Shown here piece after piece: positions 12,851 to 25,046 of a stretch of 64,000 bases of DNA. The notes under the pieces were generated by a model that was not told where the DNA came from, searched no databases, and worked only from the letters and a program-made list of their open reading frames with translations. How positions within the stretch are numbered: position 1 is the first letter of the stretch; each line of letters begins with the position of its first letter. A program made the translations under genes and the position numbers. Location of the stretch: NCBI GenBank assembly GCA_013396655.1, contig WBMV01001244.1, positions 248,001 through 312,000 of the forward strand, read 5' to 3'. This stretch comes from Campylorhamphus procurvoides (Eukaryota; Chordata; Aves; Passeriformes; Dendrocolaptidae).

Positions 12851-13523
12851 TGTTGTTCTGTAGGCACCTGCTTATTTATATGTATACCCTTGGGATGGAC
12901 CATGTTCAGCCTTGCATTGTTGATTTTGAAGTGTCTTTAGTTTTCCCTTTGCTTGTCACCCCATTCCATTGCTTCCTAACTTGGCTCAAATCACCTTTTT
13001 TCTGACTTTATTTATTTTTTTATTATTTTAAAATAGATGGATTTTTTTTCCACCTTACTGTAATCATGTCTTTGCAGCCACAGGCTTGATGATGTTAAGA
13101 AAAAAATATAATGCCTCACATTTCTGACAAACATTTACTCCAGGTTAATATAAATTATTTATTTACAATCAGTGTAATAAAGAACTCAATATTTCAATCT
13201 CCATGGTTAAATCCACAAGCATTTATTTCAAAATCTTCTCTAGCCTTCTACTTGAATAAAGGAATATAGTCCTAAAAATAAAATAATTTAAAAAACTCAG
13301 CTGAAAATCCCCATGGTCTTTTCACTTTTGATAGATTGCTCTGTATATCATCATGATTAGAAAGAACTCTACTTTTATTTCTTGGATGTTGCATGGCTCT
13401 TAAATCTGTCAGATCTGGAGAAATACAAAGTCCTTGCATAACTTTCTAGAGACTATATCTTTGCTGAATGAGTCACTTCTATTACCAACAGATAGCTTAA
13501 GAAATTATTTCATTAATCACACA
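12851..13523. other. Unique AT-rich DNA, no gene seen
   Basis: Contains A- and T-rich stretches around 13010-13050 and 13260-13290, and no recognised repeat. Confidence 0.6.
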
Positions 13524-14109
13524 TGCTGGTTTTGGCCAGCATAAAGTTAATTTTCTTCATAGTAGCCAGTGTGGGGCTGCAATTTAGATTTGTGTTGAAA
13601 ACAGTGTTGGTAACACAAGGATGTTTTCTTTACTGCTGAGCAGTGCTGACACAGAGTCAAGGGCTCTTCTGTCTCTCAACCAACCCTACCAGCAAGAAGG
13701 CTGCTTGTGCCCAAGGATCTGGAAGAGGACACAACCAGGGCAACTGACCTCAACTGGCCTAAGGGATGTCCCATACCCTGTGGCATCAGGCTCAGAATAT
13801 AAAGCTGAGGAAAAAAGGAAGGAGGGGATGTTCAGAGTGATTGTTGTCCCAACTCACTGTTCTGTGTGGAGGAGCCGTACTTCCTCAGAGATGGCTGAAC
13901 ACCTACCTGACGATGGGGAATAGTGAATGGATTCCTTGTTTCTTTGCTTGTGTGTGCGGCTCTTGCTTCAGCTGTTGAACTGTGTTTATCTCAATCCATG
14001 AGTTTTCTCACTTTTACTCTTCTCATTCTATCTATCTGCCATCCCAGCAGGTGTGAGTGTGCCAGCTGCTGAGTGGGCCTTAGTTGCCAGCAGGGGTTGA
14101 ACCATAGCA
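13524..14109 (+). mobile_element. ERVL-type LTR (solo), plus orientation
   Basis: The start CTGGTTTTGGCCAGCATAA followed by GTTAATTTTCTTC, the middle GGGATGTCCCATACC...TATAAAG and the end GTTGCCAGCAGGGGTTGAACC match the layout of the abundant avian ERVL-type LTRs, which start near TGTCCTGGTTT and end near CCACGACA. A TATAAAG lies at 13798-13804. The first bases are altered (TGCTGG instead of TGTCCTGG), and no target duplication could be matched, so the ends are good to a few bases. No retroviral internal region adjoins it. The plus frame 13621-13923 is a chance frame in the LTR. Confidence 0.85.
13798..13804 (+). promoter_or_regulatory. TATA box of the 13524-14109 LTR
   Basis: TATAAAG sits where ERVL-type LTRs carry their core promoter, about 275 bp into the element. 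The related LTR at 30403-30982 has TACAAAG at the matching place, so only this copy keeps a good motif. Confidence 0.5.
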
Positions 14110-15636
14110 TATCAAAGGACTCCAGAAGCCTTTCACTGTATCCAGCAGCCTAAATAATTCAGAACTCTTGGGAACTCTTTGGGAACTTATAGGGCCATTG
14201 TTAACAGAGACAGTATATAATAAAGCAATGTTTCAGTTATCTATGTTTTTTCTATCTGTTCAAATTATCAGTTATTTATGTTGTGCTTATTAAAAAAATC
14301 GTTTCATGCATACTTTCAAAAAAGCATCAAAGATGCTTTGTTATAATGAAAGGAAAATGCATTTCCTGCTCAATGACCTTTCCAAAAACTCAGTATGGCA
14401 ACTTGATGACTACTGTATTTAGTGGTGCTTTAGCTATATCTACTTCTTTGTAGTTGAAGTTGCACAGGAGCTATTTATTAGATCATATATCATCAGAAAA
14501 TCACACCACATTTAAATAATAAAATCAAGGAGTCCACAGCCTGGGAAAGCCTGTTACTCAGACAAACATGAGCTGTATGAAAGAGCAAGGCTAACACTTC
14601 CTTTACAAGTCTTTCAAAGAATTTTATGAGATTCTGTTGGTTTTTGAGGTCCTACTTGATTGCAAGTAAAAAGGTTTTATGCCTACAAGAGATAATCAGG
14701 AAATCAATTCAGTTTTACATTCTCCTGAAAGCCCAAGTGTTTCATTTGTGGATTTCAGTGAAGTTCTGTCATTTCAAATAAGTGATGTTAGCCAATTTCA
14801 GTCAGCAATGAATCTCAATTTGATTTGTTGTGATGTAGAAGAGAATTAAAATGAAGGCAAATTGCTACATTGTAACTCAGGAAAATTTGAGAGTTATTTA
14901 AAAATTATTAGGAAATATTTAATAGGTAATAAATTTTTGATCTCTTGACTTCAGATAATGATGTAAGAAGTATTTAGTAATCAATTTAGAAAGAAGTGTT
15001 AAAAGTGTCTAATTTTCATTAAAAATATAATACAAATTAAAGGAAAACAATACTGCCATGTGTTCACAGTTTTGCCTAATCAATTCAGATCTGTTATACA
15101 GGGAGATAGTTTCTGGTGCCATTTATAATAAATCTTTGACACATCTAATACCATTTATTAAAAAAAATATATAAAGGCAATAAGAAGATTATTTTCATTT
15201 AAATTGCCATAGAACAAACAGATAAATAAGAAATTATTAGCTTATTGCTAGAAAAAAAGCTATATGTTTCCATGTTTGTTGGTTTGTAGAATTTTAAGAA
15301 GCTGTGCAAATTGCTAAAGGAACAGAAGCTACTGACTCTTGAAAGCATCCTTTTTAATAGTAGATAAAGTCTGTTAGGATGGGTTATGTGCTTTGTTTGT
15401 TGCCTCTTATAAACTGCATGATATTTGAGTTCCTAATACGTGGCATTAGTCCCAGGCTTCCATATGGGACTGACATCCATTCAAAATCAAATCTGCATTT
15501 GCCTGTGATCTGTCCCTTTGAAATGGCTGTCATTTTAACTTCTTTCTTAATACAGATGAAGAATAAAAGCAACTAATAACCAGTGCTTTGTTATACTTGT
15601 ATCTGAACATTTCTTCATTTTCTGTTTTCCCAAGAT
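14110..15636. other. Unique AT-rich DNA, no gene seen
   Basis: No recognised repeat, RNA or coding sequence. Open frames at 15379-15576 (plus) and 15384-15572 (minus) overlap on opposite strands and neither is credible. Confidence 0.6.
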
Positions 15637-16305
15637 GTCATCATCATGGCTTGGCTTCGTGAATGAAGATTTGGGAAGGGCTTTACCCACGTTTGCTGCA
15701 AGTGCACTGATGCCTAAAAAGGCCAGTGTGAGATAGGCAAGTCTGATTGCAAAACGCACGGTGGAAAGTCTCCATAGGCACTACTGGTGAGGCACGGCTC
15801 TTCCTGCGCTGCCTTTTTTCCTCCAGACTGATTCTGTGTCTGTTCTCAAAGGAAGCAGCAGTACCATGGATGGTGTGTCTCCACGTCTCCTAATTGGAGG
15901 CCAGAGTGGACCATTGATGGTGGTCAATATGGTCAAGGCTGAGGGATTGTTTCAGGAAGTCCTTTTATCTCCTCTTTGGGCCTCCTCTCTTGCCGCAGCC
16001 GGTGGCGAGTTCCCCATAGAGCACAGTCTTAGGGAGGCGGTGATCCCCCATCCTGGAGATGTGCCCTGCCCAGTAGAGGCTGTGTTTTCAGCAGCACAGC
16101 CTCAATACTGGTGATCTCTGCCTGTTCAAGGACAGACACATTAGTCACGTAATCAGACCAGTGGATGTTTAAGATTGTATGGAGGCAGCACTGATGGAAN
16201 TGCTGTTTTCTTCATCAGGGTCTGACATGGCCCTTTGGAGCATCATGCTGAAGAAGATTGCGAATAGGGTTGGTGCGAGAACGCAACCTTGTTTCACACC
16301 AAGAT
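15637..16305 (-). mobile_element. Non-CR1 LINE fragment, reverse transcriptase motif to C2HC finger (copy 2)
   Basis: On the minus strand the element starts near 16305 with GVKQGCVLAPTLFAIFFSMML, a reverse-transcriptase motif block, runs to about 16201, and after the N at 16200 resumes with FHQCCLHTILNIHWSDYVTN-like residues, then VSVLEQAEITSIEAVLL, LLGRAHLQDGG and later a basic stretch and the finger. In this copy the first finger cysteine is replaced by arginine (RAFC). The stop is followed by only about 50 bp of 3' sequence ending in an ATGATGATG-type tail. The catalytic YADD region and the following part are absent, either by deletion or hidden at the N. Stops and shifts show it is dead. 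It is the same family as 9184-9430. It belongs to neither CR1 nor a virus; an RTE-like group is a candidate. Confidence 0.75.
16200..16200. other. Single ambiguous base (N), possible contig join
   Basis: The N falls exactly between the reverse-transcriptase block and the downstream part of the LINE copy, where a few hundred codons of the family are missing. A single N at such a place may mark a scaffold join and not a miscalled base. Confidence 0.7.
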
Positions 16306-19300
16306 GTAAGAAAATATTTATATACAGAAAAATATGTGCAGTGGTCATAAGGAAAATGCTGGACCATCTCAGACTCTTCTGTAGTGCTGGTTCTCTCAGT
16401 TCTTGAGTTTGTTTGTTTTTCTTAAGCAAAGAATTGCAGTTTATTTTGAACTATTAAGCTGTTGGGTACCTTGTTTCCTAGATAGCAAGGCAAAGGAAGA
16501 ATGTTGCACATCCTTCCGAAATTTCGTTCCTGAAGGATGTGTAGGCAATTTGAGTGTAATTGAGGTTGGATAAAAAAATACCTGAGAAGATCAAAATTTG
16601 TGTATAATGTCAGGTAATAATTATCCAGAGAACAGTTTCAACAGTGTAGTAAATTCCCTTAATCAACGGGATGAAATTACTTAAAACTGTTATCTGAAAA
16701 CTGATTTTGAATATACACAGGATCATTTCCAAACAGTAACAGATCAACTATAGGATTCACATACTGTCATAGCAAATGGCTACACTGTCAGCAGACATCT
16801 TCAGATTATCCACCTCAAGGTACTTAAATAACCTTACTGGCTTCGATTGGTTTATGCATATATACATGGTTAAAATTCTACTCAATACTCTTCTGACATC
16901 TATTCAGACTGTTCACAATTTAAGAATGTTCTGTTTCCCAATTAAGATACCCTAAGTAAAAGTAAAAATTTTAAAGGAAGAGGTATCATTTTCTTGTAGT
17001 AATTTTCCAAAACAAAAGTAAATAATGATGTACTTAAAAATGTTATCTGGAGGAACTTAACTTCATTTGTAATTGGTAACAATTTTTTCTTATAAGTGGT
17101 TGTTTTTTCTTCCTCAATATATTGAAACAGATAAAGTAATATCTGGTTAGCAATAGTCTCACTTCACACACAGACTACCTAAAAGGAGATATTTTGCTTT
17201 GCTTTGTTGTTATATACATGGTTAAAACAACAAAACAAATATATCTGGCTAGTGAGTGTCAAATGAAGTCTCTGAAGCCTTTTTTTAGTCTGGATGTAAA
17301 ACTGGCAATGCTTCACCCAAATTTTATTATATTTTTAATGCTTTTTTTAAATTATATCTTGACATATAAGTTTTCTGCTAATTAAGCATCAATTTAATGC
17401 CAAGTGATATTTTATTAACATGCAAAAGAATGTATAATATTTAAATTGCAGGACTTTTACAATCAAGAAGTAGTATATATTGTTTGCTTATTTATCAAAA
17501 ACTAAAAGGAGAAGAAAAAAGGCATAGTACTCAGATTGTGTTCTTTAAATACTACGAACAGTATACTGCATGGTATCTAAGACAGTACTAATATTTTAGT
17601 CTAATATCCTTTAAATTTCTAATGAATTTCACCCTATCTTCTGTGGCTTGTCCCAGTATTAATGTGCTATTTCTTTTCATGGCCTGTTAATTGGAATCCT
17701 ATAATACTAAGCAGGGAAAACACACCCTGGGATCTCTTTTACAAAGAGACCCTATGAGATGATTTTCTAGTAAGGAATATACTGTACAGGAAATTACCTA
17801 AGTCATCCAGCAAGAAATGGCATAAAGTAGATGTGTTTTCCTAAAAGTCTATTCATCACTGAGCTACAAAATATTTTTCTTTTTTTTTTTCTCTAATTGA
17901 TTCAGGATCAAATAAGGTCCATGGGTTCTATTTATACACATTCACATACACAAGATAGTGTATAGATATTCAGGTATTTCAGGATTTTGACAAGTTTATA
18001 AGTGTAATGTTCTAAGTAAGTTCTGTGGTGACAACAGATGGGCATACAAACTTCCAGACTTCTAAGCCGCTAAGTGACTGTTCACTACACTGCTCAGTTT
18101 GTATTTCAGGTCCCAGCTGAATTATACAGAAGTATCAATAGCTCTTTGGATTTCACGAGAACATCTTTGAGGAACAACTTTTTTTCAGTACCAGCCTACC
18201 AGTGTAAATGGTGTCCCTACTTTAAGAGCCTAAACACAATCTGTGACTTTAAGTCTAGTGCCTTAAATTATGATTGAGATTTTTTTGCAATGTTAATCAT
18301 TAGCTGAAGGACTCTGCCTCCCTCTTTATTATACAGGGAATACGACTTTTTACTCTAGAGGTTATTTCCCAATTTAGGAATACCTACACACAGGCAGCAT
18401 ATTTCTAGTTTTCTGTCTGGTGATGTGTTAGCAGTCACAATGATTTACCTATTTCGGAGGTATAAAAAGAGGAAATGTTGGTTTTAGGAACTATATTTTC
18501 TCTTGCTTCTATTAGTGTTTCTTATGAGATAGACTCATATTTAGTTGGAGTCTAGAGCTTGACATTTAACAGAGAAGTTGCAGGGGGACACAAATAGAAT
18601 ATTGCTATTGTATCTTCTATGCAGCATTTGCAAAACTGCTCAATCCTTTATTTATGTGTGATGTCTCTTTTCATACCTATAAAACTGAACAGGTTTCATA
18701 AGAAACAGAATATGTTTTATAACTAATGTTTCAAATATTTCTGTAACTATTCTTGAGGAAATTAATTATAAAACAAGAGTTGGTTATAAGCACAGAATCA
18801 TTACCATATATTTTCATCTTACTGGTGAACAGATTATGCCCTTTATGTTGGGAGAGACATTTTGGTGTCAATAAAATCCCATCATCTTTTCTCTCATATG
18901 ATGTTATAGACTTAAAATCTCAGCAAGAATGTGTGAAAAAAAAAAAGACAAAACTGTAGACCTCTTTCAAGAAAACTCGATTTTGAAAGTGAGAATAAAT
19001 TTTAGAAACTTTCTCTGTAAAAGGTGTGTTAGACTATTTATTTTAAACATAATGGTTCAATATTGATATTTATAAGGAATTTACTAGTTGAAATATTCAT
19101 TAGAAATGAAGATAAGTGTAAATATAACCTAGATAGTACAATCAATTTTTCAATCTTTCTACAGGAATAGAAGGTGTAATAAAGAGCCTCATGATAGTTC
19201 CTGAAATTCTTGAAGTTCCACAGTTTCTTTATGGGTTTCACAGGTACTATGGGGTGGGGGAGAGGGGAAGAAGGTCTTTGGCAAGTCTTGTCAAAGTATA

Positions 19301-19682
19301 TATTTCTATACTAATTATTTTTAATGTAAAAGGTAAAAAGCAGAGGTAAATTATGTAATTTAAAAAAAAACCAAACAAAGTCTATGTAATGAAATTGAAT
19401 TTGGATGTAGGCTTCAACAAAGCTTCAAGTTATATGGCCTTAAGGTCTTATTTAAATTAAATTCATAATGAAACCTGAATTCCTGACATTAATAATACTA
19501 ATACTACCAATAATAATAATTACAAGTGAAACATTAGAGGACCATGCTTGCTACAGACTTTTTGTTGTAACTGAACAAACACTTGAGAAGGAAGTGAAAA
19601 TGTTGCCTGTGTAAATGATACAAAACTGGTCCTCAGAAAATGTCCCCAAATTACTTATTTCTTCCACTTCCACTATCAAATT
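16306..19682. other. Unique AT-rich DNA with a small hairpin; no gene seen
   Basis: A hairpin with perfect 10-bp arms, CACATCCTTC at 16507-16516 and GAAGGATGTG at 16532-16541, encloses a loop that itself contains the palindrome CGAAATTTCG. Otherwise there are only A/T runs (for example 17879-17890) and no recognised repeat or gene. Confidence 0.55.
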
Positions 19683-19815
19683 AGCTTTTTTTGTTTGGTT
19701 GGTTTGCTTTTTTGTTTGTTCGGGGGTTTTGTTTGTTTGTTTTTGATGGTTTTGTGTGGATTTTTGTTTGTTTTGTGTGGGTATTTTGTGGATTTTTTTG
19801 TTTTGTTTGTTTTTG
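19683..19815. repeat. T/G-rich low-complexity tract
   Basis: The plus strand is nearly all T and G with TTTGTTTG, GTGTGGATTTTTG and similar motifs, with no constant unit length. The long minus-strand frames here, rich in Lys, Asn, Gln and Thr, are products of the composition and not proteins. Confidence 0.85.
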
Positions 19816-22634
19816 AAGAAAAGTGAAGAAGCCAAAATATTTTGTATTTGAGATTTAAACAGATCTTGGAGTCTTGAAACTTTGTGATGGTCATACACTG
19901 AATATTGGTTTTAGAATTATAAATGGTTTTGGAAACAAAGAATTTCTCTGAAGACATTACTCTCTAATGTGGGGTGTCGGTTCACCTTCAGGGTCTTATT
20001 TATGTGGACATTTGTGAAGAATTTAAAAATTTTTTTGCAGAAGGATGTTGTCTAGCTAAAGATTAACACTGCTGATCATGAATTAATTCCAATATTTTTA
20101 TAAAGAGTTTTCATTTTCAAAATACCTAATTCTCAAAGAATTAAACTGAATGCAAATGTCCTCCCATTTCTATAAATACATATAGACATCTGTATAATTA
20201 AATATTTAGAGAGTTTGGAGAACTGTGACAAATAAGATAAAATAAGATAAACAGTCATACTAAACAGATGTAAGGTTTGAGAAGAACAAATAGCTTTGAG
20301 ATTCCCAATAATCAAAATTAAAAAGGCCACTTTTATTTTTGAGCTAAACTTAGATGCTAGTAGGGTTGTAAGAGATGGAAGCTTCTACTTATAAGCACTA
20401 CAAGATGTATAACAGACTTATGTAAATATATAGATGTGAACTCTCACAACATACACCTAAATCTTTGTCTGAATTAATTGGTTTCTTTCCAGAAGCTCTC
20501 TTGAATGTCCATAAATAGAGATAGTTTGCAGTTGAACTGTACGAATCTGTTGTCCTGACAGGTGTCTAAACATGGGCAGACATAATTTCTCTCCAGGTAC
20601 TCATCTATCCCTAATACTTATGTACTAATCTGGTGACCTCTACACTAAGGCATCAATGCCAGGATCAGTCCTGGCCTCCAGATACAGATTGACTTGAAAG
20701 TAGAGCTAATCCCTTCTAGACTGACTATACATGTAATACATAGGACACAGGTCTTTTCTATATCCCCATGTATCTAAAAAATAATCAATATTTAGGGGAT
20801 CATGGGGTTTGTGTGTTTGTTGTTTTTTTTTTTCTATTTGGCATTTCTGAGTTATAGTGAGCTGAGCCACAGCTCACCAGAGGACTTTCTATGGCATAAA
20901 TCAAAACCAAACTCAGTCAGATCAGGATTAGAGAGAAATTCTAAATGAATAAATGTGGTGAAAGAATAATTTGCTATGCACCCAAATTTATTACAACTTT
21001 CTGAAATGTAGACATTCTCTAAGGTCACTGGGCCTTGGAAGAGAGATGTCTGTTATTTACACACCTACCCCTGAGCTTTCACCCTAGGCTTCATTTATAG
21101 TCAACAGATTAAAACATCAACTTCAAAGACACAGTGTATCTTATTTTAATGTTGATGTCTGAAATAGAATCTAAATTTTGTTCTGTAGAAGTGTCTATTC
21201 CTCTCCTTTTCTAATCAAGAAAGGAATTTATGGGGAGTAATTCCATCTAATATGTTTATATGGTAGACCTCTAAGGCTGAATGAGAAGAATCCTACCTGA
21301 CTTTTTTCTCTTAAGGGTAGACATTCACATTCTTCTTCAGCACTGAAATTTCAAACTACAGGTCAATAAAAAAAAATCCACTGAAATTTGTTACAATATA
21401 GACTGATAAAAGCCCTATTTAGATGAAAGGATTGTAGTCAATAAATTAGTTGAAATTGACTGTTTAGTTTTGCAGTTTTGTTTTAAAGACATCTATAAAG
21501 CAACAGATAAATCATGAGCAATAGAATGAGATGTAAGAATAGCCAGGAATTTGAAAGGTAGCAAGGTAATAGTTTACTAAGTACATATAAGAAAATGAAA
21601 TTAAAAAAATTATTTTGCTGTATCTGTTTTCTTTGTGCACATATGGTTTAAGAAACACAGTTCTGAAAGCTCTTTTTTGAACAAAACCAGCCTCTTAACT
21701 GAAGTGTGAAGCAGGGCCATATAAAATGCAGCTTTAGATTTTTATAGCTTTATAGAAAATGTCATAATAGCTTTGAAATTATGAGAATAGTTTTGACAAA
21801 ATATCCAAGAATTAATCATTAGTCACACTTTTACCTTGGTATTTACAATATAATTTTGTTTAATTACTTCTGTTTTGCCAGTATCATGCTAAGAACTACA
21901 GGAGACAGAGAACTGGAGGGGACATGCTCTTTTCAGACTTGCTCTCCAATGAAAAATAATATCTACTAGAACTTATAAACAAAAGTTGATATTCTTGTCA
22001 TTTCTACAAAACGAGATCAAAGATTGAGCTGGCAGAGAAAAGCCCTTGAGAATGTGGTCCTGGCAGTTTAACATTAAAAGGCTTTGTGAAATGGCTTGCA
22101 TTGTTACAGTTTGGTGAACCACAAGTTGTGTATGAATATTATGAAGAGGATTCTGCTTTAGTTCCAGTTCAAAATTTGTAGGATGCTCTCATACATAACT
22201 AACTTTTCTCAAAAGGTAACATATATAAAAGACAATACAGTTGTTTGCTGTATAGCAAGATCTATAAAGCACTTTAGTTCTTCACTAATGCTTGACTGTT
22301 AAATTTTGTATATTAAAAATAATTAGACAATGTGTTTTCCTTTAAGGAAATTGCTTAATTCAATGAACTTCCTAAAATAAAAAGGAGGTCTCATTTTTCA
22401 GTTTTCCTTCAGTCTGAAGTGACATATTTTGTAATACCAATTAGCTACCATTACTATTATTCCATATAAAACACTTGTGGATCATTCAAAGGAGTAAATT
22501 AATTTGATCAAATTTTTTTTGTTTGCTCAATTCCCATAGAGTACTACTTCTGTAATCTGAGGGGGCAGTGTGGGAAGAGGGAGGAGAAAATTTTAATATT
22601 TACACGGATAAGAACATTCCTTCCTAGAGTATTC
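19816..22634. other. Unique AT-rich DNA, no gene seen
   Basis: A short AATAAGATAA repeat lies at about 20232-20251 and T-rich runs at 20820-20835. No recognised mobile element or gene. Confidence 0.6.
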
Positions 22635-22703
22635 TTTCTATGGAGATGGGTAAGAGGATATCACTCTCAGTGAGTCTGAGAGTGATATCCATCTCCATAG
22701 AAA
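22635..22703. repeat. Long hairpin with 28-bp stem and 8-nt bulge
   Basis: The left arm TTTCTATGGAGATGG (22635-22649) and ATATCACTCTCAG (22658-22670) pairs perfectly with CTGAGAGTGATAT (22676-22688) and CCATCTCCATAGAAA (22689-22703). The left arm carries 8 unpaired bases, GTAAGAGG (22650-22657), and the loop is TGAGT (22671-22675). The perfect match of the arms suggests a recent origin by template switching or selection for the structure. It lies 28 bp before a CR1 fragment. Confidence 0.9.
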
Positions 22704-22730
22704 CAAGCACTTACACATGTACTCCCAGGT

Positions 22731-23170
22731 TCAGAGGAGGTCCACAAAAATGAGGAGAGGGCTGAAGCACGTCTCCTATGAGGAAAGGCTGAGAGAGTTG
22801 GATTTGTTCAACCTGGAGAAGGCTCTAGGGAGATTTTCTAGCAGCCTTTCAGTACTTATAAAGGACTTATAAGAAAGATGGGGACAGAGTTTTTAGCAGG
22901 GTCTGTTGTAGCAGGACAAAGGGTAATGATTTTAAACTAAAAGAGGGTCAATTCCTACTAGATATAAGGAAAAAAGTTTTTACAGTGAGGGTAGTTAAAC
23001 ACTGTAACTGGCTGCTAGGGTCGATGCCCCATCCCTGGAAGCACAGGCCAGGTTGGATGGGGCTCTGAGCAACCTGATCTAGTTGAAGATGTCCATGCTC
23101 ATTCAAGGGTTGTTGGACTAGATGACCTTTAAAAGTCCCTTCTAACCCAAACTATTGTATGATTCTATGA
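22731..23170 (+). mobile_element. CR1 LINE 3' end
   Basis: The segment matches the last part of CR1: GAGGAAAGGCTGAGAGAGTTGG, i.e. the YEERLREL end of ORF2, then the 3' untranslated region with CCATCCCTGGAAG and GGCCAGGTTGGATGGGGCTC, and the terminal TATGATTCTATGA. It is truncated at its 5' end, as is usual for CR1, and has small deletions. Confidence 0.93.
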
Positions 23171-24744
23171 CTTAGAGATGATGTTGTTGAAGGCAACCAT
23201 GGTAATGGTTGGATTAAATAGCAGTCACTCATGCTAACAAACACGTCTCTACAAGTAAAACCTCTGGTTAAACTCTGCCTAAATTCTGCTTGAAATCACA
23301 GTCTCATCATTATGGTCTGCTGCACTGGCTCACTACAAGGTCAGATCAGATTTCACTAAGCAAAGAGATAATCCTCTGAATGCTGCACACATGAATAATT
23401 ATATCAAAATAATTTTCACCTCGACTTAGCCAAATTATTCAAGACTGAGGATGAGGTACCACTCTGTCTTAAGATTCTGGCAGTTTGGATTTCCCAGTTT
23501 TCTAAGGAGTTCAGAAAATTTTTAATGACACTAAATGTTTCTCAGAAGATTTGGCAAAAAAGCTGTAGGAGAAATGCCATTGTATGTATTATTCAAGCAT
23601 AAATTATGGGTCTCAGCTTGGTAAAATTCTGTGGGGTTATAGCAGAGGTCAGACAAAACAAGTTTCTGAATAATGTACAATAGATTTCATATATTCAAGT
23701 CAAGCTGTGTGGCTAGTAAACTAAAAATATTTACTACCTCTTGTCTAGATTCATGATGGAAGAGAAAGAATTAGCCAGAACTTATTAAAAATAAATTCTT
23801 CAATCTCCTTAACACCTATATTTCTTTACTTTGTTTCTGTGTTATGGCAAAAAACTATGGAATCATCCTTTGGCCTATATCAATATATTCTGACTTTTTC
23901 TATCTCTTTATTGTTCCTTACTGCTCCTGTATAGTGAATTATATGGCTTATCACTTTATCTGTCACTTCTCCATATTGTTGTCTTTTCTTTGCAACTCTG
24001 GAGTTAAAACATTTGTTAATATTCTGAAATTTGGTCATATGGACTATTTATGAAACTGAGTGATTATTTTCTTTGGTATAGTCATTACATTTGGTATAAT
24101 GGTAGTCCCACTGATTTCTCTGACTCAACCTGCACATTTTTATAACTATTTATCTTTAGCGAAAAACTATATTTGTTTTTTCTCAAGTGTAATTGTTTGA
24201 GGATTTTTTTTTCTCACTATATTTTAGGAATTTTACATTTAAGGGAAAGCAATACATTTTTAGAGGGTACACAAAAATATATGTAAGAGTCACAAACTGA
24301 AACAGTAACTCAGGTGCAAATTGTATGGCTAACATCAGGACCTTTACCTGTGTAAATACACCGAAACTGCCACTAGTGGTAAAAGTTCCTATCTTGGCAA
24401 GTATGTTTGTTTTTCTCACATATTTGAAATTTTTGGTAGGAACAATATAAGTAACATGGTAAAACTATGTTTTCTGTAATAAATATTGGTCTTTCATTCT
24501 GCATTTTTTTCAAGATGATGGCTCATTATCACTGTAATTTGCAATAATAACATACCTAAAGGATCAGTCATTTTCCACTACTTTTGAATAAGATCAAGGC
24601 AAAAGCAATGACCCAAGTATTAATGTCAAAGGGTTAGTTTCCAGATCTGGCCTGGGCTGGCTCTTTAGCTCTGCAGTAACTGGTACATTAGATGATTACA
24701 AAGTTAGCATCATCAGGCTTAGAGACAAATTCTGATGTTTTTTA
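23171..24744. other. Unique AT-rich DNA, no gene seen
   Basis: No recognised repeat. Frames at 23844-24053 (plus) and 24183-24419 (minus) lack any family feature. Confidence 0.6.
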
Positions 24745-25046
24745 AAGGTGTTGTGGGGTTGGGTTTTTTGGTTTGTTTTTTTTTTTTGGTTGGTTTGGTT
24801 TGGGTTTGTTTGTTTTGTTCTGGATTTTTTGTGTGTTTGGGTTTGTTTTGAGTTTTTGTTTGTTTGGGTTTGTTTTGAGTTTTTGTTTGTTTGGGTTTGT
24901 TTTGAGTTTTTGTTTGTTTGGGTTTGTTTTGAGTTTTTTGTTTGTTTGGGTTTGTTTTGAGTTTTTTGTTTGTTTGGGTTTGTTTTGAGTTTTTTGTTTG
25001 TTTGGGTTTTTTTCTGTTTGATTTGGTTTGGGGTTTTTGTTAATTT
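24745..25046. repeat. T/G-rich minisatellite, 27-28-bp unit
   Basis: A T/G-rich tract contains about six tandem units at 24832-25014. The unit can be written TTTTTGTTTGTTTGGG followed by TTTGTTTTGAG: 27 bp in the first copies and 28 bp (one more T) in the later ones. The flanks are degenerate T/G. All three frames of both strands stay open because the composition lacks stop codons, giving false products such as the Lys-Gln-Thr-Asn repeats on the minus strand. Confidence 0.92.

Noticed and set aside
24832..25014. CRISPR-like regular repeats
   Set aside because: Units are contiguous with no unique spacers, in vertebrate DNA; it is a minisatellite.
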